Below are positions 30,899 through 39,313 of a stretch of DNA of 64,000 nucleotides, one piece after another. The DNA is taken from NCBI RefSeq assembly GCF_004364865.1, contig NZ_SOAU01000001.1:682001-746000 (forward strand), written 5' to 3'. Each line of letters opens with the position of its first letter. Position 1 is the stretch's first letter. A program made the translations under genes and the position numbers. The notes under the pieces are model-generated. The model was given only the letters and a program-made list of their open reading frames with translations, was not told the origin of the DNA and searched no databases. This stretch comes from Ilumatobacter fluminis (GTDB lineage: Bacteria; Actinomycetota; Acidimicrobiia; Acidimicrobiales; Ilumatobacteraceae).

Positions 30899-31827
30899 CC
30901 GTTCGGGCCCCGCATCGTCGTGAGCCGGGTGTACACCTCGGGGCGTCGGTAGTAGTCCATGTCGAACAAGGTGCCGGTGTACTGCTTGCACCAGTCGAGA
31001 CGCAGATCTGCCCAGATCACCTCGTCGCCGTCGGTCGCCGCCTCGGCGAGGATCTCACCCGACGGCGCCACGATGATCGACTCGCAGAGCGATGCCACAC
31101 CCTCCTCGACGCCGCCCTTCGCGACACCGACCACGAACGTGCCGTTCTGGTAGGCACCCGACTGCATCACCAGCTTGTTGTGGAAGCCCTGCAGACGGTC
31201 CTGGCTCGGGTCGGGCACGTAGTGGATCGGTGTGTTGTAGCCGCACAGGATCAGCTCGACGCCCTGCAACCCCATCTCGCGGTACGTCTCGGGCCACCGG
31301 CGGTCGTTGCAGATCATCATCCCGACGCGCGCACCGAACGCTTCCCAGACGCCGAACCCGTCGGGCGACGGCTCGAAGAAGTATCGCTCGGCGTGCTGGA
31401 ACGGCCGGGCAGGGTCGAACTCGTCGTGGCCGGGGATGTGGACCTTCTTGAACGTGCCCACGATCTCGCCGCTCGCATCGACGAGCGTCTGCACGTTCCA
31501 GCGGTGGACGACGCCGTCGGCGGCTTCTTCGAGCAAGGCGTAGCCCAGGGAGAACCCGATGCCGCGCCGCTTCGCTTCGTCGAACAGCGGTTGCGTCGCT
31601 GCGTTCGGCATCTCGGTCTCGTAGAAGTGGTCGAAGTCGGACACCTTGCCGGTGTGCCACCTCGGGAAGAACGTCGTGAGCGTCAGTTCGGGGAACACGA
31701 TCAGATCGCACCCGAGGTCGGCGGCCTCGGTGAGGAGGGCGATCAGCCGCTCGACGACCTGCTCGCGTTCGTCGGCGCGTTGGATCGGGCCCATCTGGCC
31801 ACCGGCGACTCGTATCTTCCGCTCCAT
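30895..31827 (-). CDS. N-carbamoyl-D-amino-acid hydrolase-like nitrilase-superfamily amidase
   Basis: 310 residues, the size of N-carbamoyl-D-amino-acid amidohydrolases. The nitrilase triad is visible: Glu in V-F-P-E-L-T-L-T-T-F-F, Lys in F-K-K-V-H-I-P-G, and the nucleophile Cys in M-I-C-N-D-R-R-W-P-E, a motif characteristic of the D-carbamoylase subgroup. It would cleave carbamoyl-amino acids to CO2, ammonia and the amino acid, a nitrogen-salvage step after hydantoin or pyrimidine ring opening. The ATG at 31827 has CAGACT 7 nt upstream, divergent from the M14-like gene. A longer upstream frame is low-complexity antisense. Confidence 0.88.
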   Translation of the reverse strand: MERKIRVAGGQMGPIQRADEREQVVERLIALLTEAADLGCDLIVFPELTLTTFFPRWHTGKVSDFDHFYETEMPNAATQPLFDEAKRRGIGFSLGYALLEEAADGVVHRWNVQTLVDASGEIVGTFKKVHIPGHDEFDPARPFQHAERYFFEPSPDGFGVWEAFGARVGMMICNDRRWPETYREMGLQGVELILCGYNTPIHYVPDPSQDRLQGFHNKLVMQSGAYQNGTFVVGVAKGGVEEGVASLCESIIVAPSGEILAEAATDGDEVIWADLRLDWCKQYTGTLFDMDYYRRPEVYTRLTTMRGPNG

Positions 31828-31888
31828 TGGCGACAGTCTGCCGTGGCGCGCTGCCACATGCAGCATCTCCGCTGCCAGACTCGGCACC
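31828..31888. promoter_or_regulatory. Divergent CAGACT promoters of the amidase and M14-like genes
   Basis: On the minus strand CAGACT (31835-31840) is 7 nt from the ATG at 31827; on the plus strand CAGACT (31876-31881) is 7 nt from the GTG at 31889. The mirrored arrangement supports both starts and leaderless mRNAs. Confidence 0.5.
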
Positions 31889-32911
31889 GTGCGATGGCAG
31901 GTGGGTCTCATGGTGACAGCGTGTGTGCTGGTCGCCGGATGTGCCGGCGACGGCGGTGACGCGTCGCCCGGGATCGAGACGACTGCGACGACGTCGTCGA
32001 CCACGACGGTGGTTCCCACGACCACGACGGTGGTTCCCACGACCATCACGACCACCACGACATTGCCCGTGACGCTCCCGACGATGACGACGACCAGCAC
32101 ATCGACCAGTACCACGACCAGCACATCGACCACGACGAGCACCACCACGTCGACCACCACGACCACGACGACCACGACCCCGCCGCCTCCGCCCGCGCCG
32201 ACGACCACGCTCGCGCCTGCTCGGACCGGGTCGATCTGGGACGTCCGCCCCAAGTCCGACATCCCACCCCCGCCGCTCCCCGACGGGTGGGAGACCCAGC
32301 GGATCGGCACGTCGGTGCTCGGGCGCGACATCGTCGCCCTGCACCGACCGGTCGAGGGAACCGCTCGCGTCCGTGTCGTCGTGATCGGCGGCATCCACGG
32401 CAACGAGCCCGTCAGCCCGCCGATCGTGCGAGCGCTCGTCGACGTGCCGATGCCGACCGACATCGAGGTCTGGTTGGTGCCCGAGATGAATCCCGACGGC
32501 GTCGAGGCCGGCACCCGGGCCAACGCGAACGGTGTCGATCTGAACCGCAACTTCGGGTGGGGTTGGGCCGCGTACGACGGCGGCCCGGCGCCGTTCTCCG
32601 AACCCGAGTCGACGGCCGTCGCCGACCTGATCATCCGGTCCGAACCGCACGTCGCCGTCTGGGTGCACCAGCCCCTCGACTACATCAGCTCGATCGGATC
32701 GACCCCGGATTCGTTCGAGGAAGCGTGGGCCGCCGGGGCGGGTCTGCCCGTCCGCCGAGACGTCACCCAGCACGGCGGCGGCGAGAGCTGGACCAACTTC
32801 ACCGGCGGCTACAACTCGATGCTCATCGAGGCGAACGGCTGGGACGCGACGCCCGAGATGGTCGCTGCTCATCGCAACGGCTTCGCGGCGCTGATCGCCT
32901 TGTTCGGCTGA
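31889..32911 (+). CDS. M14-like zinc carboxypeptidase/amidase lipoprotein with Thr-rich stalk
   Basis: 340 residues starting with GTG. A signal peptide with lipobox V-A-G-C (Cys near 19) leads into a Thr/Ser-rich stalk of about 65 residues, then an M14-type zinc hydrolase domain (about 115-340). Metal ligands are suggested by G-I-H-G-N-E-P and the later V-W-V-H-Q-P; N-R-N-F is the substrate carboxylate pocket of the family. It resembles bacterial M14 members acting on peptidoglycan peptides. The enzyme would be anchored outside the membrane. A close paralogue lies at 35239-36060, beyond the E1 gene. Confidence 0.82.
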   Translation: MRWQVGLMVTACVLVAGCAGDGGDASPGIETTATTSSTTTVVPTTTTVVPTTITTTTTLPVTLPTMTTTSTSTSTTTSTSTTTSTTTSTTTTTTTTTPPPPPAPTTTLAPARTGSIWDVRPKSDIPPPPLPDGWETQRIGTSVLGRDIVALHRPVEGTARVRVVVIGGIHGNEPVSPPIVRALVDVPMPTDIEVWLVPEMNPDGVEAGTRANANGVDLNRNFGWGWAAYDGGPAPFSEPESTAVADLIIRSEPHVAVWVHQPLDYISSIGSTPDSFEEAWAAGAGLPVRRDVTQHGGGESWTNFTGGYNSMLIEANGWDATPEMVAAHRNGFAALIALFG

Positions 32912-32940
32912 CCCGTCACCCAGCCTGTACCCGACGGGTC
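32910..32940 (+). terminator. Hairpin GACCCGTC/GACGGGTC after the M14-like gene
   Basis: 8-bp perfect arms (32910-32917 and 32933-32940) around a 15-nt loop, overlapping the stop codon. No U-tract. Confidence 0.4.
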
Positions 32941-32948
32941 GGCAGGCG

Positions 32949-32954
32949 TACGCT
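32949..32954 (+). promoter_or_regulatory. -10-like hexamer before the E1 gene
   Basis: TACGCT is 6 nt before the GTG at 32961; no Shine-Dalgarno. Confidence 0.4.
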
Positions 32955-32960
32955 CCCGAC

Positions 32961-35198
32961 GTGCCCGAACTGCCCGACGACCTGCACGATCTCGAACGCC
33001 ACCTGCTCGAGGCCGTCATCGCGCTCGAACCGACCGACGAACGCGACCGCGTGTCCGGCCCCGACGACGAGGTCCCGGTCCCGCTCGATCAGATCTTCGG
33101 GGCCCAGGTCGACAGCCGGTTGCTCGACCACACCGCACGCTGGCTGCGGGGCCAGGGTTTCGGCTACTACACGATCGGATCGGCCGGACACGAGAGCAAC
33201 GCGGCCGTCGCGATCGCACTGCGTCCGACCGATCCGGCTCTGCTCCACTACCGATCGGGCGGCTTCTATTGCGGACGGGCGCGTCAGCGGCCCGGGCACG
33301 ACGCGATCGGCGACGTCCTGGCGGGCATGCTCGCCCTCACCGACGAACCGATCGCAGGTGGTCGTCACAAGGTGTTCGGTCATCGCGACCTCGCCGTGAT
33401 CCCGCAGACCTCGACGATCGCATCCCATCTGCCGCGAGCACTCGGTGTGGCGTTCGCGATCCGCCGGGCGGCCCGACTCGGCGTCGACGCCGCCTGGCCG
33501 GGCGACGCCATCGCCGTCTGCTCGTTCGGTGACGCCAGCGCCAACCACTCCACGGCGCAGGGCGCCATCAACGCCGCTGCGTACACGGCGTACAGCGGTC
33601 TGCCCGTGCCGCTCCTGTTCGTGTGCGAGGACAACGGTCTCGGCATCAGCGTGCCCACCCCGAGCGGCTGGATCGACGCCACCCTGTCGAACCGGCCGGG
33701 TCTCGGGTACGCCCGGGTCGACGGCACCGACCCCAATGCGGTGTTCCACACGACCGCGCGGCTCGCCGCCGACGTCCGCGCCACGGGACGCCCGGCGGTG
33801 CTCCATCTCCGCACGGTCCGCTACCTCGGCCACGCCGGCACCGACGTCGAGACGGCCTACCGTTCGGGCGGAGCCATCCGATCCGACTACGCACGAGACC
33901 CGATCCTCGGCACGGCTCGGGCGCTGGTCGACGCCGGCATCGATCCCTCCTCGCTCGTCGATCGATACCTCGAGCGGCGCGCCGAGATCCGCGAACGGGC
34001 GATGTCGATGACGGGCCGTCCGCGCATCGCGTCCGCCGACGAGGTGATCGAGCCGCTGTCGCCCCGGCGACCCGATCTCGTCCGCTCGCTGGCCACGACC
34101 GCGGCCGACGCCGAACAACGCAACCAGGCGTTCGGCGGCAAGCTGCCCGAGTCGGCCGGCCCGCTCACCCTGGCCGAGACGATCAACCGCACCCTCGCCG
34201 ACGCACTCGCCCGCACGCCCCAGCTGCTCGTGTTCGGTGAGGACGTGGCGGCGAAGGGTGGCGTGTACGGGGTGACCCGCGGTCTCCAGAAACGTTTCGG
34301 TGCGGCCCGGGTGTTCGACAGCCTCCTCGACGAGCAGTCGATCCTCGGCCTCGCGCTCGGCGCCGGTGTGAGCGGGATGGTGCCGATCCCCGAGATCCAG
34401 TACCTGGCGTATCTTCACAACGCCGAGGACCAGCTGCGGGGCGAGGCGGCGAGCCTGTCGTTCTTCTCGAACGGTCAATACCGGAACCCGATGGTCGTCC
34501 GGATCGCCGGCTACGGCTACCAGAAGGGGTTCGGCGGTCACTTCCACAACGACAACTCGGTGGCGGTGCTCCGCGACATCCCCGGTCTGGTCGTCGCCAG
34601 CCCCGCACATCCGAGTGACGCGGCGCCGATGCTCCGCACCTGCGTCGCGGCAGCGCTCGCCGACGGCACGGTCAGCGCGTTCCTCGAGCCGATCGCGCTC
34701 TACCACACCCGAGATCTCCACGACGACGGTGACGACGTGTGGACGGCGCCCTATCCGCATCCCGACGAGTGGGTCGACGGGCACGTGCCGATCGGCGAGG
34801 GGCGGCTGGTCCGCGAGGGTGACGACGTCCTGATCGCGACGTGGGGCAACGGGCTCCATCTCGCACTCCGAGCCGCCAAACAGCTGGCCGCCGAGGGTGT
34901 GTCGTGCCGAGTCTTCGACCTGCGCTGGCTGGCTCCGCTCCCGGTCGACCAGCTCGTCCATCACGCCGCCGACGTGGGCAGGCTGCTGGTGGTCGACGAG
35001 ACGCGACACGCAGGCGGGGTCGGCGAGGGGGTCGTCACGGCGCTGGTCGAACGTGGCGTCGACGCGACGATCCGACGTGTCGCAGCAGTCGACTCGTTCG
35101 TCCCGCTCGGCGACGCGGCGAACCTCGTGCTGGTCTCGGTCGACCAGATCGTCGACGCCGTACACGGACTCCAGGACCACCATCGCTCAGGGCGATAA
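32961..35198 (+). CDS. 2-oxoacid dehydrogenase E1, fused alpha and beta subunits
   Basis: 745 residues. The N-terminal ~350 residues are an E1-alpha (I-G-S-A-G-H-E, a TPP/Mg motif from G-D-A-S-A-N onward, C-E-D-N-G-L-G-I-S-V-P). The C-terminal ~360 residues are an E1-beta (F-G-E-D-V-A-x-K-G-G-V-Y, the Q-Y-L-A-Y...D-Q-L-R segment). The resemblance is to branched-chain 2-oxoacid dehydrogenases, which decarboxylate 2-oxoisovalerate-type acids with thiamine diphosphate and pass the acyl group to E2. E2 and E3 are not adjacent, so partners lie elsewhere. A TACGCT -10 is 6 nt before the GTG. Confidence 0.9.
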   Translation: MPELPDDLHDLERHLLEAVIALEPTDERDRVSGPDDEVPVPLDQIFGAQVDSRLLDHTARWLRGQGFGYYTIGSAGHESNAAVAIALRPTDPALLHYRSGGFYCGRARQRPGHDAIGDVLAGMLALTDEPIAGGRHKVFGHRDLAVIPQTSTIASHLPRALGVAFAIRRAARLGVDAAWPGDAIAVCSFGDASANHSTAQGAINAAAYTAYSGLPVPLLFVCEDNGLGISVPTPSGWIDATLSNRPGLGYARVDGTDPNAVFHTTARLAADVRATGRPAVLHLRTVRYLGHAGTDVETAYRSGGAIRSDYARDPILGTARALVDAGIDPSSLVDRYLERRAEIRERAMSMTGRPRIASADEVIEPLSPRRPDLVRSLATTAADAEQRNQAFGGKLPESAGPLTLAETINRTLADALARTPQLLVFGEDVAAKGGVYGVTRGLQKRFGAARVFDSLLDEQSILGLALGAGVSGMVPIPEIQYLAYLHNAEDQLRGEAASLSFFSNGQYRNPMVVRIAGYGYQKGFGGHFHNDNSVAVLRDIPGLVVASPAHPSDAAPMLRTCVAAALADGTVSAFLEPIALYHTRDLHDDGDDVWTAPYPHPDEWVDGHVPIGEGRLVREGDDVLIATWGNGLHLALRAAKQLAAEGVSCRVFDLRWLAPLPVDQLVHHAADVGRLLVVDETRHAGGVGEGVVTALVERGVDATIRRVAAVDSFVPLGDAANLVLVSVDQIVDAVHGLQDHHRSGR

Positions 35199-35225
35199 CG
35201 GGTTGGCGAGGCCCCGCGGCTGGGC

Positions 35226-35231
35226 CAGACT
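35226..35231 (+). promoter_or_regulatory. CAGACT -10-like element before the second M14-like gene
   Basis: CAGACT is 7 nt before the GTG at 35239, identical in sequence and spacing to the element before the paralogue at 31889. Confidence 0.45.
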
Positions 35232-35238
35232 TGACGTC

Positions 35239-36060
35239 GTGTGCGGGGACGGCGAACTGCGAACCGAGCCGATCCCCGAGCGCGTCCTGACACGCCGTCG
35301 GCTGTTCCTCGCGGCCGCCGCCGGTGCGGTCATGACGGGCGGCGTCGCTGCAGCCGAGGGCGGTTTCGACCAGCTCCGCGGCGACGGCCTGGCGACCGCC
35401 CGCAAGCGTGCAGAACGGCTCGCGACCCCCGACCGTCGGCGGTGGGAGGCACACCGGATCGGTACTTCGGTGGAGGGGCGCCCGATCGTCGCCCACCGCA
35501 CCGTGCGTCCCGACTCACGGAAGTCGGTGCTGGTCGTGGCCGCAGTGCACGGCGACGAACGAGGCGTCGCCCCGGTGGGCGTCGAGCTGACCACGGTCCC
35601 GATCCCGACGGGGATCGACGCCTGGATCGTGCCGGTCGCCAACCCCGACGGCTGGGCCCGGGGGAGCCGCAACAACGCACGCGACGTCGATCTCAACCGG
35701 AACTTCCCGTGGTGGTGGACGCGCGCCGACGGCGGCCCGACCCCCGCCAGCGAGCCGGAGACCCAGGCGTTGATGACGCTGGTCGAACAACTGCGCCCCA
35801 CGGTCACCGTCTGGATCCATCAGCCGTACGAGTACGTCTCGGCGGTCGATCCGAGCGTCGAACACCTCGCGAGAGCGTGGGCCGGTGCCGCCGGGTTGGC
35901 GTACGAGCCGCCGATTGCCCAACACGGCGGCGGCGAGACGTGGACGTACAAGACGATGCGGCTGCCGTCGATCCTCGTCGAGGGAACCACCCGCGACACC
36001 TCGGCCGATGAGACGTCCGCGCACCGGCGTGGCTTCGAGGCGCTGCTCGCCGCGCTCTGA
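35239..36060 (+). CDS. M14-like zinc carboxypeptidase/amidase, Tat-type signal
   Basis: 273 residues starting with GTG. The N-terminus has a twin-arginine-like R-R-R-L-F-L followed by a hydrophobic stretch, so export by Tat is likely. The domain (about 65-273) parallels that at 31889: H-R-I-G-T-S-V, V-H-G-D-E-R, D-L-N-R-N-F, V-W-I-H-Q-P-Y and Q-H-G-G-G-E-T-W. The paralogues differ in anchoring: a lipoprotein with a Thr stalk versus a Tat substrate without stalk. Peptidoglycan-peptide hydrolysis is a family-based guess. Confidence 0.8.
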   Translation: MCGDGELRTEPIPERVLTRRRLFLAAAAGAVMTGGVAAAEGGFDQLRGDGLATARKRAERLATPDRRRWEAHRIGTSVEGRPIVAHRTVRPDSRKSVLVVAAVHGDERGVAPVGVELTTVPIPTGIDAWIVPVANPDGWARGSRNNARDVDLNRNFPWWWTRADGGPTPASEPETQALMTLVEQLRPTVTVWIHQPYEYVSAVDPSVEHLARAWAGAAGLAYEPPIAQHGGGETWTYKTMRLPSILVEGTTRDTSADETSAHRRGFEALLAAL

Positions 36061-36099
36061 CCCCGCCCTGCGTCTTCTTTCCCGACGAGGCCCGCGCAG

Positions 36100-36105
36100 T
36101 AGCGT
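36100..36105 (+). promoter_or_regulatory. -10-like hexamer before the carboxylase gene
   Basis: TAGCGT is 7 nt before the GTG at 36113. Confidence 0.4.
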
Positions 36106-36112
36106 GCACGAC

Positions 36113-37663
36113 GTGACTTCGATGCAGGAGAAGATCGACGATCTGCAGCGCCGCCGCGAGGAGGCGTACCACGCAGGTTCCGAGCGGGCCGTCGAGCGGC
36201 AGCACGGCAAGGGCAAGATGCTCGCCCGGGAGCGGATCGAGTACTTCCTCGACGACGGCAGCTTCCACGAGCTCGACCTGTTGGCACGCCACCGCGCCCA
36301 TGACGCCGGACTCGGCGAGCGTCCCTACACCGACGGTGTCATCACCGGCTGGGGCACGGTCGAGGGCCGCAAGGTGTTCGTGTTCAGCCAGGACTTCACC
36401 GTGTTCGGCGGAGCCCTCGGTGAGGTGTTCGCCGAGAAGATCCACAAGCTGATGGATCTGGCGCTCAAGACCGGCGCACCCGTCGTCGGCCTCAACGACG
36501 GCGCCGGCGCCCGCATCCAGGAGGGCGTGGTCAGCCTCGCCAGCTACGGCGGCATCTTCCGGCGCAACGTGCAGTCGTCGGGTGTCGTCCCGCAGATCTC
36601 GGTGATCCTCGGCCCGTGCGCCGGCGGCGCCGTGTACAGCCCGGCGATGACCGACTTCATCTTCATGGTGCGCGAGTCGTCGCACATGTTCATCACCGGT
36701 CCCGACGTCGTCAAGACCGTCACGGGTGAAGAGGTGACCCTCGAGGAGCTCGGCGGGGCGATGTCGCATGCCACCAAGTCGGGCGTCGCGACCTTCGTGT
36801 CCGACGACGAGAAGGCCTGCCTCGACGACGTTCGTTTCCTGCTCTCGTACCTGCCGGCCAACAACCTCGAGCAGCCGCCGGTCGACGATGTCGGCGACGA
36901 CCCGGAGCGGCTCTGCCCCGAGCTCGACTCCATCCTGCCCGACAGCCCGAACCTGCCGTACGACATGCTCGAAGTCGTTCGTTCCGTCGTCGACGACGGC
37001 GAGTTCTTCGAGTACTTCCCGCACTGGGCGAAGTCGATCGTCTGTGGGTTCGCCCGTGTCGACGGCCACCCGGTCGGCGTCGTCGGCAACCAGCCGATGG
37101 TGCTCGCCGGCGTGCTCGACATCGAGTCGGCCGAGAAGGCCGCCCGTTTCGTGCGCACGTGTGATGCGTTCAACATCCCGCTGCTGACCTTCGTCGACGT
37201 GCCCGGCTTCCTCCCGGGCGTCGATCAGGAATACGGCGGCATCATCCGCCACGGCGCGAAGCTGCTGTACGCCTACTGCGAGGCATCGGTGCCGCGCATC
37301 TCGGTCATCACCCGCAAGGCCTACGGCGGCGCCTACGTCGTCATGGACTCGAAGTCGATCGGCTCCGATCTGTCGTTCGCGTGGCCGTCGGCCGAACTCG
37401 CCGTCATGGGCCCGCAGGGCGCCGTCGAGATCGTGTACCGCCGCGAGCTTCAGCAGGCCGCCGACCCCGCGACACGCCGAGCCGAGCTGGTCGAGGAGTA
37501 CACCGAGCGGTACGCGAACCCGTACGCCGCCGCCGAGCGCGGCTTCGTCGACGACGTGATCCAGCCCGCCGAGACGCGCAAGAAGGTCATCGCCGGCTTC
37601 CGTGTGCTCCGCTCGAAGCGCGAAGACCTGCCGCAGCGCAAGCACGGCAACGTGCCGCTCTGA
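36113..37663 (+). CDS. pccB: Acyl-CoA carboxylase beta (carboxyltransferase) subunit
   Basis: 516-residue carboxyltransferase of the propionyl/acetyl-CoA carboxylase beta family. It has two crotonase-like halves, with G-A-R-I-Q-E-G and G-P-C-A-G-G-A-V-Y-S-P-A in the first and G-V-D-Q-E-Y-G-G-I-I-R-H-G-A-K and A-Y-G-G-A-Y in the second; the two G-G/A-Y regions make the acyl-CoA and biotin oxyanion holes. Propionyl-CoA is the likely substrate, fitting the mutase at 59.6 kb, but acetyl-CoA is possible. The epsilon subunit follows after an RDD remnant; the biotinylated alpha subunit is not in the window. Confidence 0.92.
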   Translation: MTSMQEKIDDLQRRREEAYHAGSERAVERQHGKGKMLARERIEYFLDDGSFHELDLLARHRAHDAGLGERPYTDGVITGWGTVEGRKVFVFSQDFTVFGGALGEVFAEKIHKLMDLALKTGAPVVGLNDGAGARIQEGVVSLASYGGIFRRNVQSSGVVPQISVILGPCAGGAVYSPAMTDFIFMVRESSHMFITGPDVVKTVTGEEVTLEELGGAMSHATKSGVATFVSDDEKACLDDVRFLLSYLPANNLEQPPVDDVGDDPERLCPELDSILPDSPNLPYDMLEVVRSVVDDGEFFEYFPHWAKSIVCGFARVDGHPVGVVGNQPMVLAGVLDIESAEKAARFVRTCDAFNIPLLTFVDVPGFLPGVDQEYGGIIRHGAKLLYAYCEASVPRISVITRKAYGGAYVVMDSKSIGSDLSFAWPSAELAVMGPQGAVEIVYRRELQQAADPATRRAELVEEYTERYANPYAAAERGFVDDVIQPAETRKKVIAGFRVLRSKREDLPQRKHGNVPL

Positions 37664-37849
37664 TCATCCGACCGAACGGTCGAAATCACTCGCCCCACCC
37701 CCGGTTGGGGCAAGGCGATCGGCCGGTCGCTGTTCGCCGGGTTCATCAGCGCCAACATCTTCTACCTCGGGTACCTGTGGATGATCTGGGACGGTCAGAA
37801 CCAGACGTGGCACGACAAGGTGGCCGACACGTACGTCGTGACGGAGTGA
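37664..37849 (+). pseudogene. C-terminal remnant of an RDD-family membrane protein
   Basis: Between the carboxylase beta and epsilon genes an open frame directly follows the TGA of pccB and reads to a TGA at 37847-37849. It has the end of an RDD protein: a hydrophobic helix (F-L/Y-L-G-Y-L-W-M-I-W), then W-D-G-Q-N-Q-T-W-H-D-K-V-A-D-T-Y-V-V. There is no ATG or GTG before the last ~25 residues and no N-terminal R-D-D motif, so it looks like a truncated leftover inserted into an operon. Confidence 0.6.
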
Positions 37850-37879
37850 GTCGGCTGGTCCGATCTCGTGGCGTTCGCG

Positions 37880-37885
37880 TAGTGT
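37880..37885 (+). promoter_or_regulatory. -10-like hexamer before the epsilon subunit gene
   Basis: TAGTGT is 7 nt before GTG 37893, favouring that start over GTG 37884, which lies inside the hexamer. Confidence 0.35.
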
Positions 37886-37892
37886 GCTCGGC

Positions 37893-38084
37893 GTGAGCGA
37901 TCCGACGATCTCGCCGGCCCCGACGCCAGAGGAAGCCGCTGCCGTGATGGCGGCGGTCGAGGCGTTGTGGCCGAAGCCGATGGCTGCCGCACCGGCCGAG
38001 GTCGATCCGACGCTGGCATGGCGCTACAGCGGCCGCTGGTGGCAGCGCGACCGCATGGCCCACGCCTCGCGCCCCTGGTCCTGA
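37893..38084 (+). CDS. Acyl-CoA carboxylase epsilon subunit
   Basis: 63 residues starting with GTG. Small actinobacterial acyl-CoA carboxylase epsilon subunits share a short N-terminal helix, a Pro/Ala linker and a C-terminal W-R-Y/F-S-G-R-W-W motif. Here T-P-E-E-A-A-A-V-M-A-A-V-E-A-L and W-R-Y-S-G-R-W-W fit. The subunit binds and stabilises the alpha-beta complex. Its usual place directly after the beta gene is interrupted by the RDD remnant, so it may have gained its own promoter. Confidence 0.82.
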   Translation: MSDPTISPAPTPEEAAAVMAAVEALWPKPMAAAPAEVDPTLAWRYSGRWWQRDRMAHASRPWS

Positions 38085-38120
38085 ACCGCAGACGGCGGAC
38101 GTGCGCGCACACGTTCCGAC

Positions 38121-38126
38121 TAGGTT
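38121..38126 (+). promoter_or_regulatory. -10-like hexamer before the YbhN-type gene
   Basis: TAGGTT is 9 nt before ATG 38136, slightly longer than the usual 6-8 nt. Confidence 0.3.
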
Positions 38127-38135
38127 GAGCGCCGC

Positions 38136-39260
38136 ATGAGCGGGTCCGACGACGACGAGCGTGTCGACGACGTACAGATCCCGGCCGACGTCGAGGTCGA
38201 TGCTCGGTCTCGTTGGGCGATGGTGCGCAGTGTCGGTGGGCGCGCGTTGCTCATGGCCGTCGGTCTCGGGATCGCCGGGGCCCTCCTCGTGTGGGCGTTC
38301 GACGACCTCGACTGGAACGAGGTGGTCGACTCGGTCCGCTCCCTCGACGACGCCGAGATCATCGCCCTGCTGTCGGGCACCGTGATCATGGTGTGGGCGG
38401 AGTCGTTGCTCACGGCGTCGGTCGTCGAGGGGCTCCCGGCCCGACGTGGCGCCCTGGCCTGGATGGGCCCGGTCGCCGTCGCGTCGATCGTGCCGGGACC
38501 GTCCGACATGCCGGTTCGCTACAAGATGTTCGTGTCGTGGGGGTACGACAGCAACACCGCCGGCACGGCCGTGGCGGCGAGCGGCATTATCAACATCGGC
38601 ATGAAGCTCCTCTTCCCCGTCGTGGCGGCGATCGGGCTGGCGGCGGCCGAGATCCCGCTCGGGACGATCATGTCGATCCTGATCTCCGGGCTGATCATCG
38701 TCGGCGTGTTCGTCGGGCTGATGATCTTCGTCATCGTGTCCGAGCGTCGCACCCACTGGTTCGGTCGGGTGCTCGACCGGTTCTGGCGGGTCACGGTCCG
38801 GCTCGTGGGCCGCAGTCGCGAGGGGTCCCCGATCGCGAACTGGCTGGTCGACCAGCGAGCGCAGTCGATCGAGTTGCTGCGTGGGCGGTGGGGGCGGGCG
38901 ATCGCCTCCGGCGTGTTCGTGTCGGTCGCACGCGTGGCGCTGCTCGTGATGTGTCTGCGCTTCATGGACGTGCCCGAGTCGGCGATCTCGTGGGAGGCGA
39001 TCTTCGCCGTGTGGGCGATCCAGCGTGGCCTCACCATCGTGCCGATCATGCCCGGCGGTGCCGGTGTCACCGAACTCGCGCTCACCGGTCTGCTCGCCGC
39101 GATCGCCGGCAACGAGTTCATCAACCAGATCACCGCAGGCGTGCTGATCTTCCGCCTGCTCACCTGGCTGCTCATGATCCCCGCCGGGGGAGTCGCACTC
39201 GGCCTGTGGCGTCTCGGTCTCCGCAAGTCGGCGACCGCTGCCGCCGCCACCGGGCCGTAA
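38136..39260 (+). CDS. YbhN/AglD-type flippase-like membrane protein
   Basis: 374 residues with about eight hydrophobic segments after an acidic 28-residue N-terminus. The pattern fits the lysylphosphatidylglycerol synthase transmembrane region/UPF0104 superfamily, including the late P-I-M-P-G-G-A-G-V-T-E motif diagnostic of the group. No C-terminal aminoacyl-transferase domain is present, so it is not MprF; stand-alone members are thought to act in lipid or glycolipid flipping. Substrate unknown. Confidence 0.85.
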   Translation: MSGSDDDERVDDVQIPADVEVDARSRWAMVRSVGGRALLMAVGLGIAGALLVWAFDDLDWNEVVDSVRSLDDAEIIALLSGTVIMVWAESLLTASVVEGLPARRGALAWMGPVAVASIVPGPSDMPVRYKMFVSWGYDSNTAGTAVAASGIINIGMKLLFPVVAAIGLAAAEIPLGTIMSILISGLIIVGVFVGLMIFVIVSERRTHWFGRVLDRFWRVTVRLVGRSREGSPIANWLVDQRAQSIELLRGRWGRAIASGVFVSVARVALLVMCLRFMDVPESAISWEAIFAVWAIQRGLTIVPIMPGGAGVTELALTGLLAAIAGNEFINQITAGVLIFRLLTWLLMIPAGGVALGLWRLGLRKSATAAAATGP

Positions 39261-39313
39261 GGCCCCGAAATCCGACGCGGCTCGGCAGCGGCGCCGATGG
39301 CATCGTGGACGGT

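Noticed and set aside
31977-32200. Thr-codon repeat tract as a microsatellite contingency locus
   Set aside because: Codons are mixed (ACG/ACC/TCG) without long perfect mononucleotide or short-unit runs, so slippage-driven phase variation is unlikely; it is an ordinary lipoprotein stalk.
38136-39260. MprF lysylphosphatidylglycerol synthase
   Set aside because: Only the membrane region is present; the catalytic C-terminal domain is missing, so a YbhN/flippase-like call is safer.
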